From: Urechis unicinctus
Lineage: Eukaryota; Annelida; Polychaeta; Xenopneusta; Urechidae
Length of the DNA: 64,000 nt
Direction of reading: 5' to 3'
Assembly (NCBI GenBank): GCA_034190875.2
Contig: CM067358.1
Coordinates: 45,569,211-45,633,210 of the forward strand
Notes under the pieces: model-generated
Databases searched by the model: none
Seen by the model: the letters and a program-made list of their open reading frames with translations, nothing else
Told to the model about the DNA's origin: nothing
Position numbers and translations under genes: made by a program
Part shown: positions 27,037-38,619 of the stretch, in pieces
Layout of the letters: every line of letters begins with the position of its first letter
Numbering within the stretch: the stretch's first letter is position 1

Positions 27037-27382
27037 CTATGTTGGCACATTACGAATACTCCTAACAATGCTGAACCTGCGGCATGGTTTGAGTAGTGAC
27101 TCATTGATGTGCAGTATATTTCGTAGGAAACATGCTGCATCTTGCTTTAAAACATTCACTCGCCTCAAAGCACCGCGGTCTGTATAACCAACTAATAGCA
27201 TAGTATGGAATCATGGATTGGCTACGTGTGGGATTGCAATGCGTCAATGTGTTCGGTTATATGTTGCTCACGGAAGTAACAAAATCGGTTTATTTGGCAA
27301 CCACACAAACATTCAAAACACCAATTTATGTGCAATAACAAAATGGATAGCCTCTTCTCATTTGCGTCTTACCAATATTGCT

Positions 27383-29371
27383 TGTTAATTGTGCATGTTA
27401 ATTCTTCATAATGGTGATCGCATGCGTAAAACTGTGAAGTTACTTACACACGATTCCTGGTGCGTGCTTGCCAGTGACTAGTAAGAAGCATTGTAGCATT
27501 TGCAATGTTCAGTTTGTGTTGAACGGCTGTCGCCAATGCACCATGCCGGGGCCTTTAACTTATGTGTGTCATTCGTGAGTTGTGGTATGTAGTCGTTAAC
27601 TGACTTTGGGCACTTGTCAATCTAAAGCTGAGTCCCAGTTTGCCGACCAATTACTCAGATATCATCTGACCTAAGGTGTGAAGGTTTACGTTATGAGGAT
27701 GTTTTGATGTGTTGGCAGCTGTGATAGATCGCCATTTCAAGCCTCGGGTGATCTACAGAAACCAGTAGTAATGAGACTGTCTGACATGTTTGCATATGTT
27801 GCATCCCACGTATACTGTTTTGCTTGGCGGGTGGAACCTGGAATTGGCCCTTTTGTTAATGAAATTAAGACTCGCGGATTCTATCAGCGACTGTGTTTCC
27901 ATCTCTAGATGTATCACCGCCCCGTCTCTTTATTGTTGGTATTCATTGGTTTTGTCAACGGGTACTAACATTATTATTTTCTATAGAAGTTGTCGCCAAT
28001 ACGAGATGCTGAGAGCATAATGGTGGTTATCAAATTAGACGTCCTTTGTATGAGCGCTCAGCAAAGGCCCCACCTCATCACCACATCATTGAATATATTG
28101 ATGGGGCACCGACAAACACACGGCATGGTGGGTGTCTCATCACATATCGCATCAATTTATAAAACGAGGTAGTGAGCATTACAGCTGCATATTATGATAA
28201 TTGCAACCATGCTTTGAAGGATGAATTGCGAATTTTTGCGATTTATTGTAGTGTCGTTGAGTCAAAAGCGAGATAACCAGAAAACGTAAAGCGACGAATG
28301 GCTGAACTTGCAAAAATCATTTCATCCTCAGATTGATCTATCTGAATAAATATAATATGCAGTATGGTACGCTGATACTCCTTAGGTTGGAAAATAATGA
28401 TGTAACAATACAATTATTATCTGATAGATATACTTATTTTAGATGTTTGTCGACCAATTTCTCTATACTCTGCACTACCGCCATCATTCATAATTGCCAT
28501 ACGGAAGCACAAATATGTTCAGTTTGGTGTATATATTCACGTGAATCTTGGCCTAGTTCTAAATGATATAGCTGATGCTGGATTGACATCATGCTCAACT
28601 AATGCAGATGGCATTATTTTATTATTTAACTAAATGACCATCATCGTTAAAAAGTCTTATCAAACTCATTGATATTTCTGGCATTATTGATGGTTGTTAT
28701 ATGTCTGTATCACAAAAACGAATGATCCCGAATCACGAACTTCTCCCCTGAGTCACATGGGGCGTAAGTTCTTGATCGCCATTTTGTACTTGTTCGTTCG
28801 TTAGTAAACGACGCCGCTTATAATTTAGTGCAGTTTCATTTGTGCCACCAGCTCAAGCTTATAACAATGGTGTGGTCAGTGGTTACATTGCCATAACAGT
28901 TCCATTCGATTGTGTAACATTTTAACATCATTTGAAATGAAGCAAGTTAATGATTTAATCCTTGGAAAAAAATATTTTTAATACAATCTATGACGCTGAT
29001 ATGGCGAAAGAGAGTTAAGTCAAATATTTTTCACCTGTTTGCAACTTTATCAGTAATTGAATGTCAACGCAGTAGATGGTAATTTTACCACTTAATTTCA
29101 ACCACAATGATTGTCTTTGTTGCTTGATTTTCATTCTTCTTTTCATGCATTCCTATTGCTCCGTATCCAATTATGTTAAGATCGGTACAGGCAGACAGCT
29201 GCACAATAGAAATAAGGCCTCTTTGGTCTACTTAGTCACCAAATGAAGATTACACCAAAGGCGTTGTTCTATTGGGGGGGGGGGGGGGGTATTGAACAAT
29301 TCACAAGGATGCGCAATAATGCTTAGGAAACCGGCGGTCAGAGTTAGGCGTCGCCTCAGCAAAATGCCTAG
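27383..29371. repeat. Block B2
   Basis: It matches B1 (11235-13182) throughout, starting at TGTTAATTGTGCATGTTAATTCTTCA. Differences include an extra TCAATCTAAAGCTGAGTCCCA-like piece near 27618 and a changed join near 27980, which breaks the 124-codon plus frame that is open in B1. The G tract at 29274-29289 is a pure homopolymer here. Confidence 0.95.
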
Positions 29372-29931
29372 TGTATTGTTATCGAAACTAATATGAACTT
29401 TTATTTCATGAGCTCCAGTGGCGAATACGGGGTAGTATTCTGTTAAACATTATTTAAGTAAGTTCAATTTGAGAGAAGGAGCACAAGCAAAAAATCATTC
29501 AAATATATAACTTCACACGCAGCCGGTTATTTTAGCAAAAAGTTAAGAGAACTGAAACATTGTGAGCAAATGCCACCACTTTTAGCTCACCTGACAATAC
29601 GTGTAGTATTGATCGCTAATATATGGGGTGTGTTCAGCTTTTACATTAAAGTCAAGACCATTTCGTGCTCAAATTATATCACCAAATGATGAACATTGGC
29701 TGCCGTGTTATAGGTTGTAGCGCGTAATGATAATATTCAGCAAGCCTTGGATTGTTCGCACACTAGTTGGATGCTTTGTAAGTGTTGATCAGGCTCTCTT
29801 CCAGACGAAATTCACGCGATAGGCTAGTAGACAGACAATCAAAGTTTGGACTATTATGACTAACACTATGTTGTCTCTCTTGTAATTCAGCACCATGTTA
29901 ACACTTGAAATATTTTTGGACGTATTTGGAC

Positions 29932-30300
29932 GTTTATAGATTAGCTTATGGTAAAGTAATAATAGAATAAAAACAACGTCGAAACCCAAATTGTTCTTTT
30001 TTTTGGCATTTTTTGGCCTAGAATTACAGCATATTAGAATGTGTTTTGGCTATATCATCTTAAGCAAAAGCCCAAAACAATATTTGGTGGATGTTTGTGG
30101 ACGTATAATTAATAAGCTCATGGATGAGTTAAGTTACAGTGGAAGCAGCGTCGAGGCCAGAATTGTTCCTATTTTGCACTATGTACTTTACAATCGCAGC
30201 ATATTTGATGACGTTTTGACTTTATCAACTTTAGGGAAAGCCCGCAATTTGTTTGGCGGATGGATATAAATGTTACGTATTGTACGACATTGCTGATGGC
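29932..30300 (+). repeat. R3: two adjacent degenerate copies
   Basis: Two tandem copies (about 29932-30086 and 30087-30300) share the order TTTATAGATTAGCTTATGG.. / TATAATTAATAAGCTCATGG.., then an AACGTCGA / AGCGTCGAGGCC block, a GTTCTT/GTTCCTATTTT block and a TTTTG(G/A)C.ATATCA block. Further copies lie at 34128-34350 and about 44830-44975. A plus frame of 92 codons spans both (29991-30269, with LSKSPKQYLVDVCG and KLMDELSYSG). It is partly shared with 34128-34350 (CFGYINLNKS), but that copy has stops, so coding status is open. Confidence 0.65.
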
Positions 30301-31273
30301 GACGGTGGTAGGTCTACCAATTATACTGTGTTGATATTTCAACCGAGTGTCGCAAGAGGCCTATACAATTAGTGTATGGTTGACTGAAGCACACAATGTT
30401 TTACCAAATTTTGGTACATAGGCAAACATAAACAAGGCAAAAACATTCTACCTATCAGCATGCACAAAAGGTGTTTTTGATATGGCTTGTGTTAGAGGAA
30501 AAAATACACTGAATGGATTGTTTGTCCACAGTGGTTCAGTAGGTTAATGGAGATGGCAAACCTCGAAGCTACAACAGGATAAAAGTTTGCTATGATGGTG
30601 CATTCTACAGCCGTTAAGCCGGACAAGTCGCTGCCAATTCAGTCGATATATTTACTTCCATGTCCTAATATTACGACAGAAAAGATGACGCCTAGGCGCG
30701 ATAAGAATGTTCAATATTCTTCGCCCTAGAGGCCGTATATTGCTATAAGATGTGGAAAAAGATCAAGATTAATATAATATTTCCGATCGATAACAACCCA
30801 GATAGCATTCAAACAATGAATGCTAGTAAAAACAGCTGTGCTTGAGCCATGCGTCTTCAAAGGTCAACAGTGGGAAACAATTTCTCTATAACTCTTGTTC
30901 AATATTTGCTTATAAGAGGGCACTTCCACTCCCTCCTGATCCTGGTGGTCTTTTGTATGCATTGACTTCATGTAAAAATAAAACTCGGTTCAGTGAGTGT
31001 CGACAATATTGCTATTGTTTGTGTAATGTTGCCCATTAGCACATTGTGTCTTTTTAGTGATTACAAAGATGAATGTTTATGAATGATTCAGGCGACCACG
31101 GCATCAAGCTGTACTCCTGGCGTTCATTATATTCTGAAAAGTTATAAATCGTATTACTTAACAGCGCTCACTAAGTGCTATTGTCCACATGTCACAGACC
31201 TATTCCCCAGACCATGATGCGCATGAAAGCCGTTGGAAAGAAGGTGGCACCAGAGTGTGTCGTTCAGTCATAC

Positions 31274-31758
31274 ATTGTGATTATAAAAAAACATCGTCAA
31301 TACTTATTTCCTTTACATTGCATATAATAAAAATTCCCATTAAGCGCACGAGCCTTGTCTGCATCAAATCCAACTGATGGGCTTTTGCGTTTTGGTGCAA
31401 TCCTCGATAACATTGCCGCTATAAAAGGCATATTACGGCAAATGTAGATTCATTTATCTGATACCTCGGCTCCTGCAAAGCATCCTGATTAATTGCTTTC
31501 CCGGCTCATGTCCAATTGTGATTATAAAAAAACATCGTCAATACTTATTTCCTTTACATTGCATATCATAAAAATTCCCATTAAGCGCACGAGCCTTGTC
31601 TGCGTCACATCCAACTGATGGGCTTTTGCGTTTTGGTGCAACCCTCGATAACATTGCCGCTATAAAAGGCATATTACGGCAAATGTAGATTCATTTATCT
31701 GATACCTCGGCTCCTGCATATCATCCTGATTAATTTGCTTTCCCGGCTCATGTCCAAT
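31274..31758 (+). repeat. 241-bp near-perfect tandem repeat, two copies
   Basis: Copy 1 is 31274-31514 and copy 2 is 31515-31758. They differ at only a few positions (for example ATAATAAAA/ATCATAAAA and TGCAATCC/TGCAACCC), so this is recent. The 3' part of each copy holds the start of repeat R1 (ATCTGATACCTCGGCTCCTGC...CCCGGCTCATGTCCAAT). Confidence 0.95.
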
Positions 31759-31915
31759 AGGCATAAATTCGGCCATACTGATATCCATGGAGAAATACAT
31801 TTTCTACAGCTGTATAACTGTTGAGATCACAGTGATAGTGCTAAATCTATACAATCTAAAACCCCGTCTTATGGTACATTAAACTCTACACGAAAAAGAT
31901 AATTAGATCCAAACA
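31681..31915 (+). repeat. R1 repeat, copy in unit U1
   Basis: Diverged copies lie at about 35400-35645 and about 47505-47672, plus the truncated one inside the 241-bp repeat. Landmarks are TACCTCGGCTCCTGC, TTGCTTTCCCGGCTCATGTCCAATAGGCATAAA, ACTGTTGAGATCACAGTGAT and a run ending ACATTAAACT. No stable open frame is shared between copies. Confidence 0.8.
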
Positions 31916-32084
31916 GGAGGACCGCAGTCATAATGCCGTCTCGGAAAACTGTTACTGAGGGTTATGTCTAAAACGTGTCCGCTATATTCCTTCAGCTTCT
32001 AATTTTATTTGGTTCTTTAATGATCGGTCAGATAGTTACACATTCGCATAGATAAAACACCTTGTGTTCAAAGAAGGAAACTCA

Positions 32085-32279
32085 TCAGACAAAATCATCC
32101 TTTACAATGTATTTGTCGAACTCGTGCTTGATATACAGCCACAATGTGTATACCAGACCACCATAAATAGCCAGGTTGCAGAAAGCCCGCGAGATAATTG
32201 CAATTGTATTGCATTTGACCTCTGCTCCAAAGGCAATATAATCACGAACTTTAACATGAAGGCTGCTGATAGGTGTCAC
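32085..32279 (-). CDS. Exon-like minus frame with a hydrophobic segment, unassigned
   Basis: The minus frame is open for about 66 codons to a TGA and includes SSLHVKVRDYIAFGAEVKCN, TIAIISRAFCNLAIYGGLVY, TLWLYIKHEFDKYIVKDDFV. Composition and varied third positions look more protein-like than the neighbouring chance frames, and AIYGGLVYTLWLYI could span a membrane. A frame of 91 codons on the opposite strand overlaps it, so one or both are spurious. No paralogous copy was found to test it. Confidence 0.2.
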   Translation of the reverse strand: MTPISSLHVKVRDYIAFGAEVKCNTIAIISRAFCNLAIYGGLVYTLWLYIKHEFDKYIVKDDFV

Positions 32280-33159
32280 CCTTATTTACCGTATCGCGTG
32301 CCTGTGTACCTATCCATTGATACCTTTCTGCCCTCGTAGGAACCAGCCTAATAACGAGATGACGATAGCAACAACTTACTTTGTGGCCATAATACGATAT
32401 GGAAAATTACATCAACATCGATATTATTACAATATACGTTAGTTCATATATATATTTATCATATATTTATATGTAAGGCTAGACATCTTCGTTCACGTTT
32501 TCTACAAACAGCTCATTCGTCATTTGACATACTTACCTTCGAGAATAATACTTGTGTATTCCATCTTTCGCATGGCGCCATGTGTATATTGTTGATCTAA
32601 TAACATATTGAAATACTTTGTCACAGGTGTCCGATTACATTATGTGATCTAATTATGTTATCTAATTATTCAGGGCTTAGACCCACAGGCGCTATCCACC
32701 CTCATCCATCCCCGTTCCAATATTACCTCATTGTTAAAAGTTGCGTTTAAATGAAGTATTTCATATCAATTTTAAATAAATATTTATCCTCAGTTACAGA
32801 AAATTCCACAAAATAAAGATATATAATCATCGGACAAAGTAACACATTAAATGCTATTACCAAGGAATATGAACTCGGGAACCCCTCTATACAGTAGTGT
32901 TATCAGTAAAGCTGTAAAACTGATGGATGGCAGCCCCGACTGTTGGCACGGCGCCTGGTACTTGGTGTTCCACGCGCGCTTCCCATTACACGATTAAGGC
33001 AGTTAATAGCTGTTTATTGCTCGCCGTTTATATATGTCAATGTAATAGCTAGGAAATGAAACTATTGAAACAGTTATATCAGGTTATAGCGGGGGTTTAT
33101 TTTCAAACGCTTTGTATTCGGAAATACAAAGGTATTCATTAGATGATATGGGACGGCAA

Positions 33160-33400
33160 ATGGATGAAATCCCATCTCCCCCGACCCCCCAAAAGCTGCA
33201 GATTTTTCACATCATTGTGTGAGGGTTATATTGATGCAGCCTGTGGGATAAACAAGATAATCAGCTGCTTCAAATAAATACACATTTAAATGCTGCAGAC
33301 GTCTAACTGTTATTGCAGTTGAGTGATCAAACGGATGGCTAAAGGTTGGTCAAGCATTATTGAAGAACGAGGGAAGAATAATGCTGAGCTAAGGTTGGCA
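33160..33400 (-). pseudogene. R2 copy in unit U1 with decayed RHLEH-type frame
   Basis: The segment aligns to 36930-37185 and 41395-41655. On the minus strand the frame reads TAITVRRLQHLNVYLFEAAD..., against TAIAVRHLEHCNVCLLFEAV... in the other two, so the frame is kept over about 20 codons. It then meets a TGA. The identity is too low and short to assign a family. Confidence 0.4.
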
Positions 33401-34127
33401 GACTATCGAACTTAACCATTTTTACCGTTGTCAAACTTGACGAGCTAAATTCAGTTAATGACGTGGTTCAAAACAGATTGCCATGGCAAGCTGCTTAAGG
33501 ACTTCGCCCATACAGGTGACAAATGTACAAATATGCAGTATTAGACGAATTTGACAATGCTTGAACATTCTGGTGCAAGATAACTTAAATCATCAGCTAA
33601 CATATTCATTCGAATGCTCTCACCATTCTGTGCCCCCATGGAATCAATGTTACATTACCCCGCTTCCTCATCATACAATTTCACTTCAGCCCGCATCTAG
33701 TGCGATTGCTATAATTCCCAAAGCGCATTAATAACACAAACGTACAGCGGTACAAAAGCAGTGTTTCATCTCAAATGAACAGATATAATCGTTGCTTTTG
33801 TGAATATCAAATGTACACGTTTATGGCTAGGATTGATCATAATAATCATAGCCTGATCCATAAAGTATATAAGGCACCTAATAAAATAATAACAAAGTGT
33901 GTTGATGGCTATGTCAATTTATCACAAAATTCAAGCAATAACCATTGTTGTCAACTTAATTCGCCAATAACATTGCTCTGGGACTCATTGCAATTGCGCT
34001 TGCAGACTTAACGAAGGCATAATAACGACAAATAGAGAACAACACATGGTGATATAGGGCAAGACCCATTGGTAAGTTGTCAGACTATCAAATTTATGGC
34101 TGTCATGACTGTAATAGGTTTTCGACG

Positions 34128-34350
34128 TATGTGGTCGCTATAAATTAGTTTATGGATGAGTTCTTTGTAACAATGAAAGCAGCGTCGAGGCCCAATGTGT
34201 TCCTTTTTTACATTTAGTCCTTTACAATTACACATATTTTATGGTGTTTTGGCTATATCAACTTAAACAAAAGCAAAATGGCAAACAAATATTTGGCGGA
34301 CCGATATAGATGATAAGTATTGTATGACACGAGTACGAGCGGTCGCCATA
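34128..34350 (+). repeat. R3 repeat, copy in unit U2
   Basis: It aligns with 30087-30300 through TTAGTTTATGGATGAGTT, AGCAGCGTCGAGGCCC, TTTACAAT and GGTGTTTTGGCTATATCAACTTAAACAAAAG, ending at GTATTGTATGACA. It opens the second unit of the decayed array. Confidence 0.75.
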
Positions 34351-35034
34351 TTGTAGTAAGAATGTCAGGAAATAGCTAATTCAAGCGAAGAAAGCAGTTG
34401 CTTTTACTTCAATTGTGTTTCTTGCCAAACGTGGCATTTGCCTTTCATAGCATCACCGATAATCCAAAATTACTTGATAAACAATTCTCTGCATCTACAT
34501 CAACTACTGACTGAATTCGAACACTGCTTTCTGAATTGTTTTCCCTTACCACAAAAACATTTTGCTGCATACGTCACAGCTAAAACAGTACATTTGCTCA
34601 TCCCAAACAGAACCTAAGGCTAAATGTGAAGCATACTTATCCAGCCAGCATATAAAGCAGAGGCCGTTTGATCATATGTGTAGATATTTTGTTTGATTGA
34701 TGCAATGTGCACTGGCATGATAAGCGTGGTATCCATCATAACCTAACAGAGTCTCTCAATGCAAATACTGCAAATGCATCATGCAGAAGGATCAGAGTAC
34801 GGTGCAAATCAAATAAGGCCTCCATGTTTGCACCAATTTCAATCAATATGGTACCATCTCCAATTGATATAATCAACAGCAGCCATCAGCACATGTGAAC
34901 AATATGGAACTAATTATCGAAGACGGCGACGTCGTTCCATCCTTTGTGGTACTTGCAGTGTTTAATTAACCACCAATAATGGAGCTAAGTCAAGCATTCG
35001 ATTTCGATCAAAATCATTAACATGTCGATACGAA

Positions 35035-35226
35035 GCTTACCTATCCCTCCGCATCATTAAGTCTAAGTCACGAAAGCAGCGTTGAGAGTAATCTGGCCAT
35101 GGCATTTGGGATAATAAAATTATAATAGTTTGGAGTGGATTGATAAATGTCTTAATCGACATCGCGGCATCTAGGGTCCATTTTCAGGAAATTATCTCAA
35201 AAGTGATCACAATGTTTAAAAACTGA
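35035..35226 (+). repeat. R6 repeat, copy in unit U2, with partly conserved frame
   Basis: It aligns with about 46005-46195: ACCTATCC at the left and AATCGACATCGCGGCATCTAGGGTCCATTTTCAGGAA against AATCGACATTGCTGCATCCACAGTGTAGTTTTCAGGAA at the right. In one plus frame both copies read IDIAAS-V. Here it continues VHFQEIISKVITMFKN to a TGA at 35224, whereas the other copy has a TAG after V. The frame conservation is short. Confidence 0.6.
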
Positions 35227-35399
35227 AAAAAAAATACTCTATGGCATAGGACCAGTTTAACGAGCATTCATTATGCTTACCGTGAAGATTTGTTTCATGC
35301 AATATACTGAGTTAACAGACCAACAGATCCAACAGTCACCAATACATGTTAACTGCAATCGCATGAAGATGATTATGTTACTCTAACTACCTCTATAGC

Positions 35400-35764
<365 letters not shown>

Positions 35765-36404
35765 GATGAGGTCCTCATGGTGCAATGTGATGTTATCTTA
35801 TTGATCGCTATGGATGGAATAAAGGAAATGATTATAAAAATAAGGAGCGGTTTCCCCTTGACGGAATCACTGACTATCGCATCTGGGCGCCTTCAAAATT
35901 GGTCTACAGATCCCCCTTCTTTGCCAAAGGATCTTGGACATGTCATTATTTAATTGATTCTGCACGTGCTGTATATGAAGTGTTCTACCCATATGATACT
36001 ATGGTAGGGCAGTCGTTAACTTAAACTCGTGGTTACCTATCGTGCGCATGCCCCTTATGGTAGCCAATCATACAGAAGAGATGTGAGGTCAGGAGGTACG
36101 ATAGTTACATCAGTGAAACCGTTTTGTTAGGTTGCCACAATGCGCAACGAATGCATGGCAGGTAATGTCATGGACAGTGGGTACGATGATAGACATTCTG
36201 TGCCACTTTGTACATTTTGTTCCACACGCGGTTGCATTAACATGATTGAGGATGTCACAGATTCTGTTTATTACGGTTCGTCGTATATATTGCGAGGTAA
36301 CGCAAATGTAGTTTGATCGCATTCTATCTGTATGACACACGTGGATGGCAGCAACCACTTTCACGACTGTGTCTTTTAGTCGTATACAAAGAGTAATGGA
36401 TTAA

Positions 36405-36545
36405 TGCTGACTATCTGATGTCAGTAAAGTGTTCTACATCAAGGTTTCAATCTGAATGATCAACGAGTTTGCAATAAGAATTTTTCTGCTTCATCGTTTT
36501 CAAAGACGTAAGATCGCATGTAAATGCGGACTGTGATGTTGACGT
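36405..36545. repeat. R5 repeat, straddling the C1 boundary
   Basis: It aligns with 39633-39760 and 43397-43522: GATGTCAGTAAAGTGTTC against GATGTTGGTAAAATGTTC, TGATCAACGAG(T/C)TTGCAATAAGAATTT in all, then GTAAATGCGGA against TTTAAATGCGCA. The left edge of the C duplication (36519) lies inside this repeat. Confidence 0.7.
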
Positions 36546-36646
36546 AAACCACTGTGTCTCGTTATCTGGTTGCAGAAGATTCCCGGCCCTCGGCGTAAAC
36601 CATTAGCGACTTTTTGGTACATGGTATTGATTCTCTAATCTAAATT
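36441..36646 (-). pseudogene. Exon-like minus frame, stopped in C1 but open in C2
   Basis: A TTGATATTGGCAG acceptor is followed on the minus strand by EFRLENQYHV-KSR. C1 then has TAA (36603-36605), while C2 (about 40985-41125) has AAA and reads on as KWFTPRAGNLLQPDKTSQWF and TSTSQSAFT. After its stop C1 keeps the same frame (WFTPRAGNLLQPDNETQWF...) through the unit boundary to a TGA. The composition is protein-like, but no family is recognised. Confidence 0.25.
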
Positions 36647-36840
36647 CTGCCAATATCAACGAAACAAGACAGAAAACGAGATTAACTGTAATGCAATGGG
36701 TCACGTTTTTCGTTCCTGTATTGCGAATTAGTCAATTCTCACGTATTATCTGCTAACAAATCCAGGTGGCATACCAGATTTGTCGAACAGCTGCGTATAC
36801 GATTACCATCCGATGCAAATGTGCAGCAAGAGCCACTTAC

Positions 36841-37150
36841 AAAAATCCATCAATTGCAAAAAGAATATATAATGGGGCTCCACAAAGAACCGAAGACCTG
36901 GATATTTGGTTGATATCATGGGAGCCGTTCAAAGTATCATCACGTAAGACATTCATCGGATGGAATGGCGCGATGGAAGCAATGCTATAGATTGTTAACT
37001 TCATGGACCAAAAGTGATCTGGCTGCTGCCTGGGGATAAGCATGTCAATCAGGCGGTTAACTGCTTCAAATAGAAGGCACACATTACAATGCTCCAGATG
37101 TCTGACTGCTATTGCAGTTGGTTGAGCAGACGGTTGATTAAAGCTCGGCC
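36841..37150 (-). CDS. R2 copy in C1: longest exon-like frame with GTAAGT donor
   Basis: The minus frame is open from about 37155 (TGA) down to a canonical GTAAGT donor whose GT is at 36840-36839; the frame also stops just inside that donor. It reads ...QPTAIAVRHLEHCNVCLLFE, AVNRLIDMLIPRQQPDHFWS, MKLTIYSIASIAPFHPMNVL, ...SRSSVLCGAPLYILFAIDG. The N-terminal 20 codons are matched in frame by the diverged copy at 33160-33400. The recent duplicate in C2 (41308-41620) stays open but carries several replacement changes and GTAACT instead of GTAAGT. Helical, Leu-rich; family not recognised. Acceptors at CAACTGCAATAG or CAATAGCAG are possible. Confidence 0.35.
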
Positions 37151-37326
37151 AATTTATTAGGCATCATGGTCGAACGAGGGAAGAATATTTCATTCCACAT
37201 TGCCCCACTCAAGCTTGGCCTTAGCTATTGTAGTATCGGCGTTTCGTATGCTTTAGGTGTCGAAATACCTTTCATGGCATGGGGGCGAACCTCCAGCGAA
37301 ACCACATTCCGATAAAAGCTTGCTAT

Positions 37327-37360
37327 AAAAATATATATAAAGTGATACATAATATATAAT

Positions 37361-37430
<70 letters not shown>

Positions 37431-37780
37431 ATATATATATATATGTATACATATATATATGTATATATATATATACATATATCTCTCTAATATATTTGTA
37501 TTTATGTATATATATATGTATATCTATATATATATATATATATGTAAATGTTAATATATACATATATATATATACATATAAATATATATATATACATACA
37601 TATATATATATATATATGCATACATATAGGTATATATGAATAAATACAAATATATATATTCATATATGCTTACACTTATATATACCTATAAATATATATA
37701 TACATATATATATATTTGTATATTTATATATATATGTTTGCTTAATATATATTATATATATATATATAAATATATATATG

Positions 37781-37817
<37 letters not shown>

Positions 37818-38016
37818 GCATATGTATATGGATATATATATATATATATATATATATAGATATATACATCTATATATATGTATATAGATATATGTATATA
37901 TATATATATATATCTATATCTCTATATATATATATATCTATATCTATATATATATATCTCTCTCTCTATATATATATCTATCTATATATATATATACAAA
38001 TATATGCATATATCTC
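37327..38016. repeat. Compound (TA)n-rich array, C1
   Basis: About 690 bp of TA with TATG, TATC, TAAA and CTCTCT interruptions. It is longer than the C2 counterpart at 41797-42313. Long Ile/Tyr frames here are meaningless. Confidence 0.98.
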
Positions 38017-38125
38017 TATCCTATTCGTTTGATGGAGCCTTTGTTTGATGAACGACCGTCAATTTTATCTAGTCTGTTCTGTTAAATGACCCCCACGACA
38101 TATTTCTAGCGGCATCAATATGTGC

Positions 38126-38619
38126 AATGCCTGCAGCATTGAAATATTAGTTCGCATTTTAGATGCTACACTATGGCTCTTGATATTTTGCCCCGAGTAT
38201 GAGCTTAGGAAATGGCAGCTTAGTTCTAAATGCCATTTAATGCAGCGCTAGAAACTCTGCCAGGTTGTTTGGTGACCCAAAAGCAATTGTGCCAAAAGTA
38301 ATTTTTGTTCGCGCCAAGCATGCAATTATGATGACCCAATATTAATATTATTTAGTCTCCCAAACCTCGTGAATAATCAAATTATTGGCTTATATAATAT
38401 ACGGTGGTCATAACTAAGAAAATGTCCAATGACAAGCTGAAGAACCTCGCGATGTAAGGCTGCCATACCATTGCCATACAAGATAAAGACTTTTGATGAC
38501 TGGCATTTGGTATCTTTAAATGTTCCAAACCCTACCTGAATGCTTCAGAGTAAATGTGTAAAAGAGCCAATGATAGTCGGTAGCAGGGATGTGAACTCAC
38601 ATTTGGCAGGTCGATGTGC
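38126..38619. other. 494-bp segment in C1, missing from C2
   Basis: The segment is bounded by ATGTGC at 38120-38125 and again at 38614-38619. C2 has a single ATGTGC at 42375-42380 with the same outer flanks. This is either an insertion with a 6-bp target duplication or a microhomology deletion from C2. No terminal inverted repeats or coding frame are seen, so deletion is favoured. Confidence 0.85.

Larger units (their letters stand above)
21395..27382. other. About 6 kb of extra DNA inside copy 2
   Basis: The stretch separates A2 from B2 where copy 1 has only 112 bp. It has no visible transposon termini, long open frame or tail. It contains two diverged copies of an R7 repeat (23781-23966 and 26884-27045) with a shared reading frame, and a minus frame at 22922-23104 of protein-like composition. 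Another possible repeat trace lies near 26590-26640 (CACGGCTCATGTCCAGG, similar to R1). It may be an insertion, or original sequence that copy 1 lost. Confidence 0.8.
13183..29371. repeat. Tandem duplication, unit copy 2 (A2 + extra DNA + B2)
   Basis: Copy 2 directly abuts copy 1. A2 is 13183-21394 (8.2 kb against 9.5 kb in A1), followed by 5,988 bp not found in copy 1 and then B2 (27383-29371). B2 ends at the same CAAAATGCCTAG that ends copy 1. Losses relative to A1 are the 987-bp and 297-bp segments described above. Gains include about 50 bases near 19455-19535. At the A2 end a GATGTATTTACTTGT block is duplicated (21351-21385). Differences are scattered substitutions and small indels. Confidence 0.95.
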
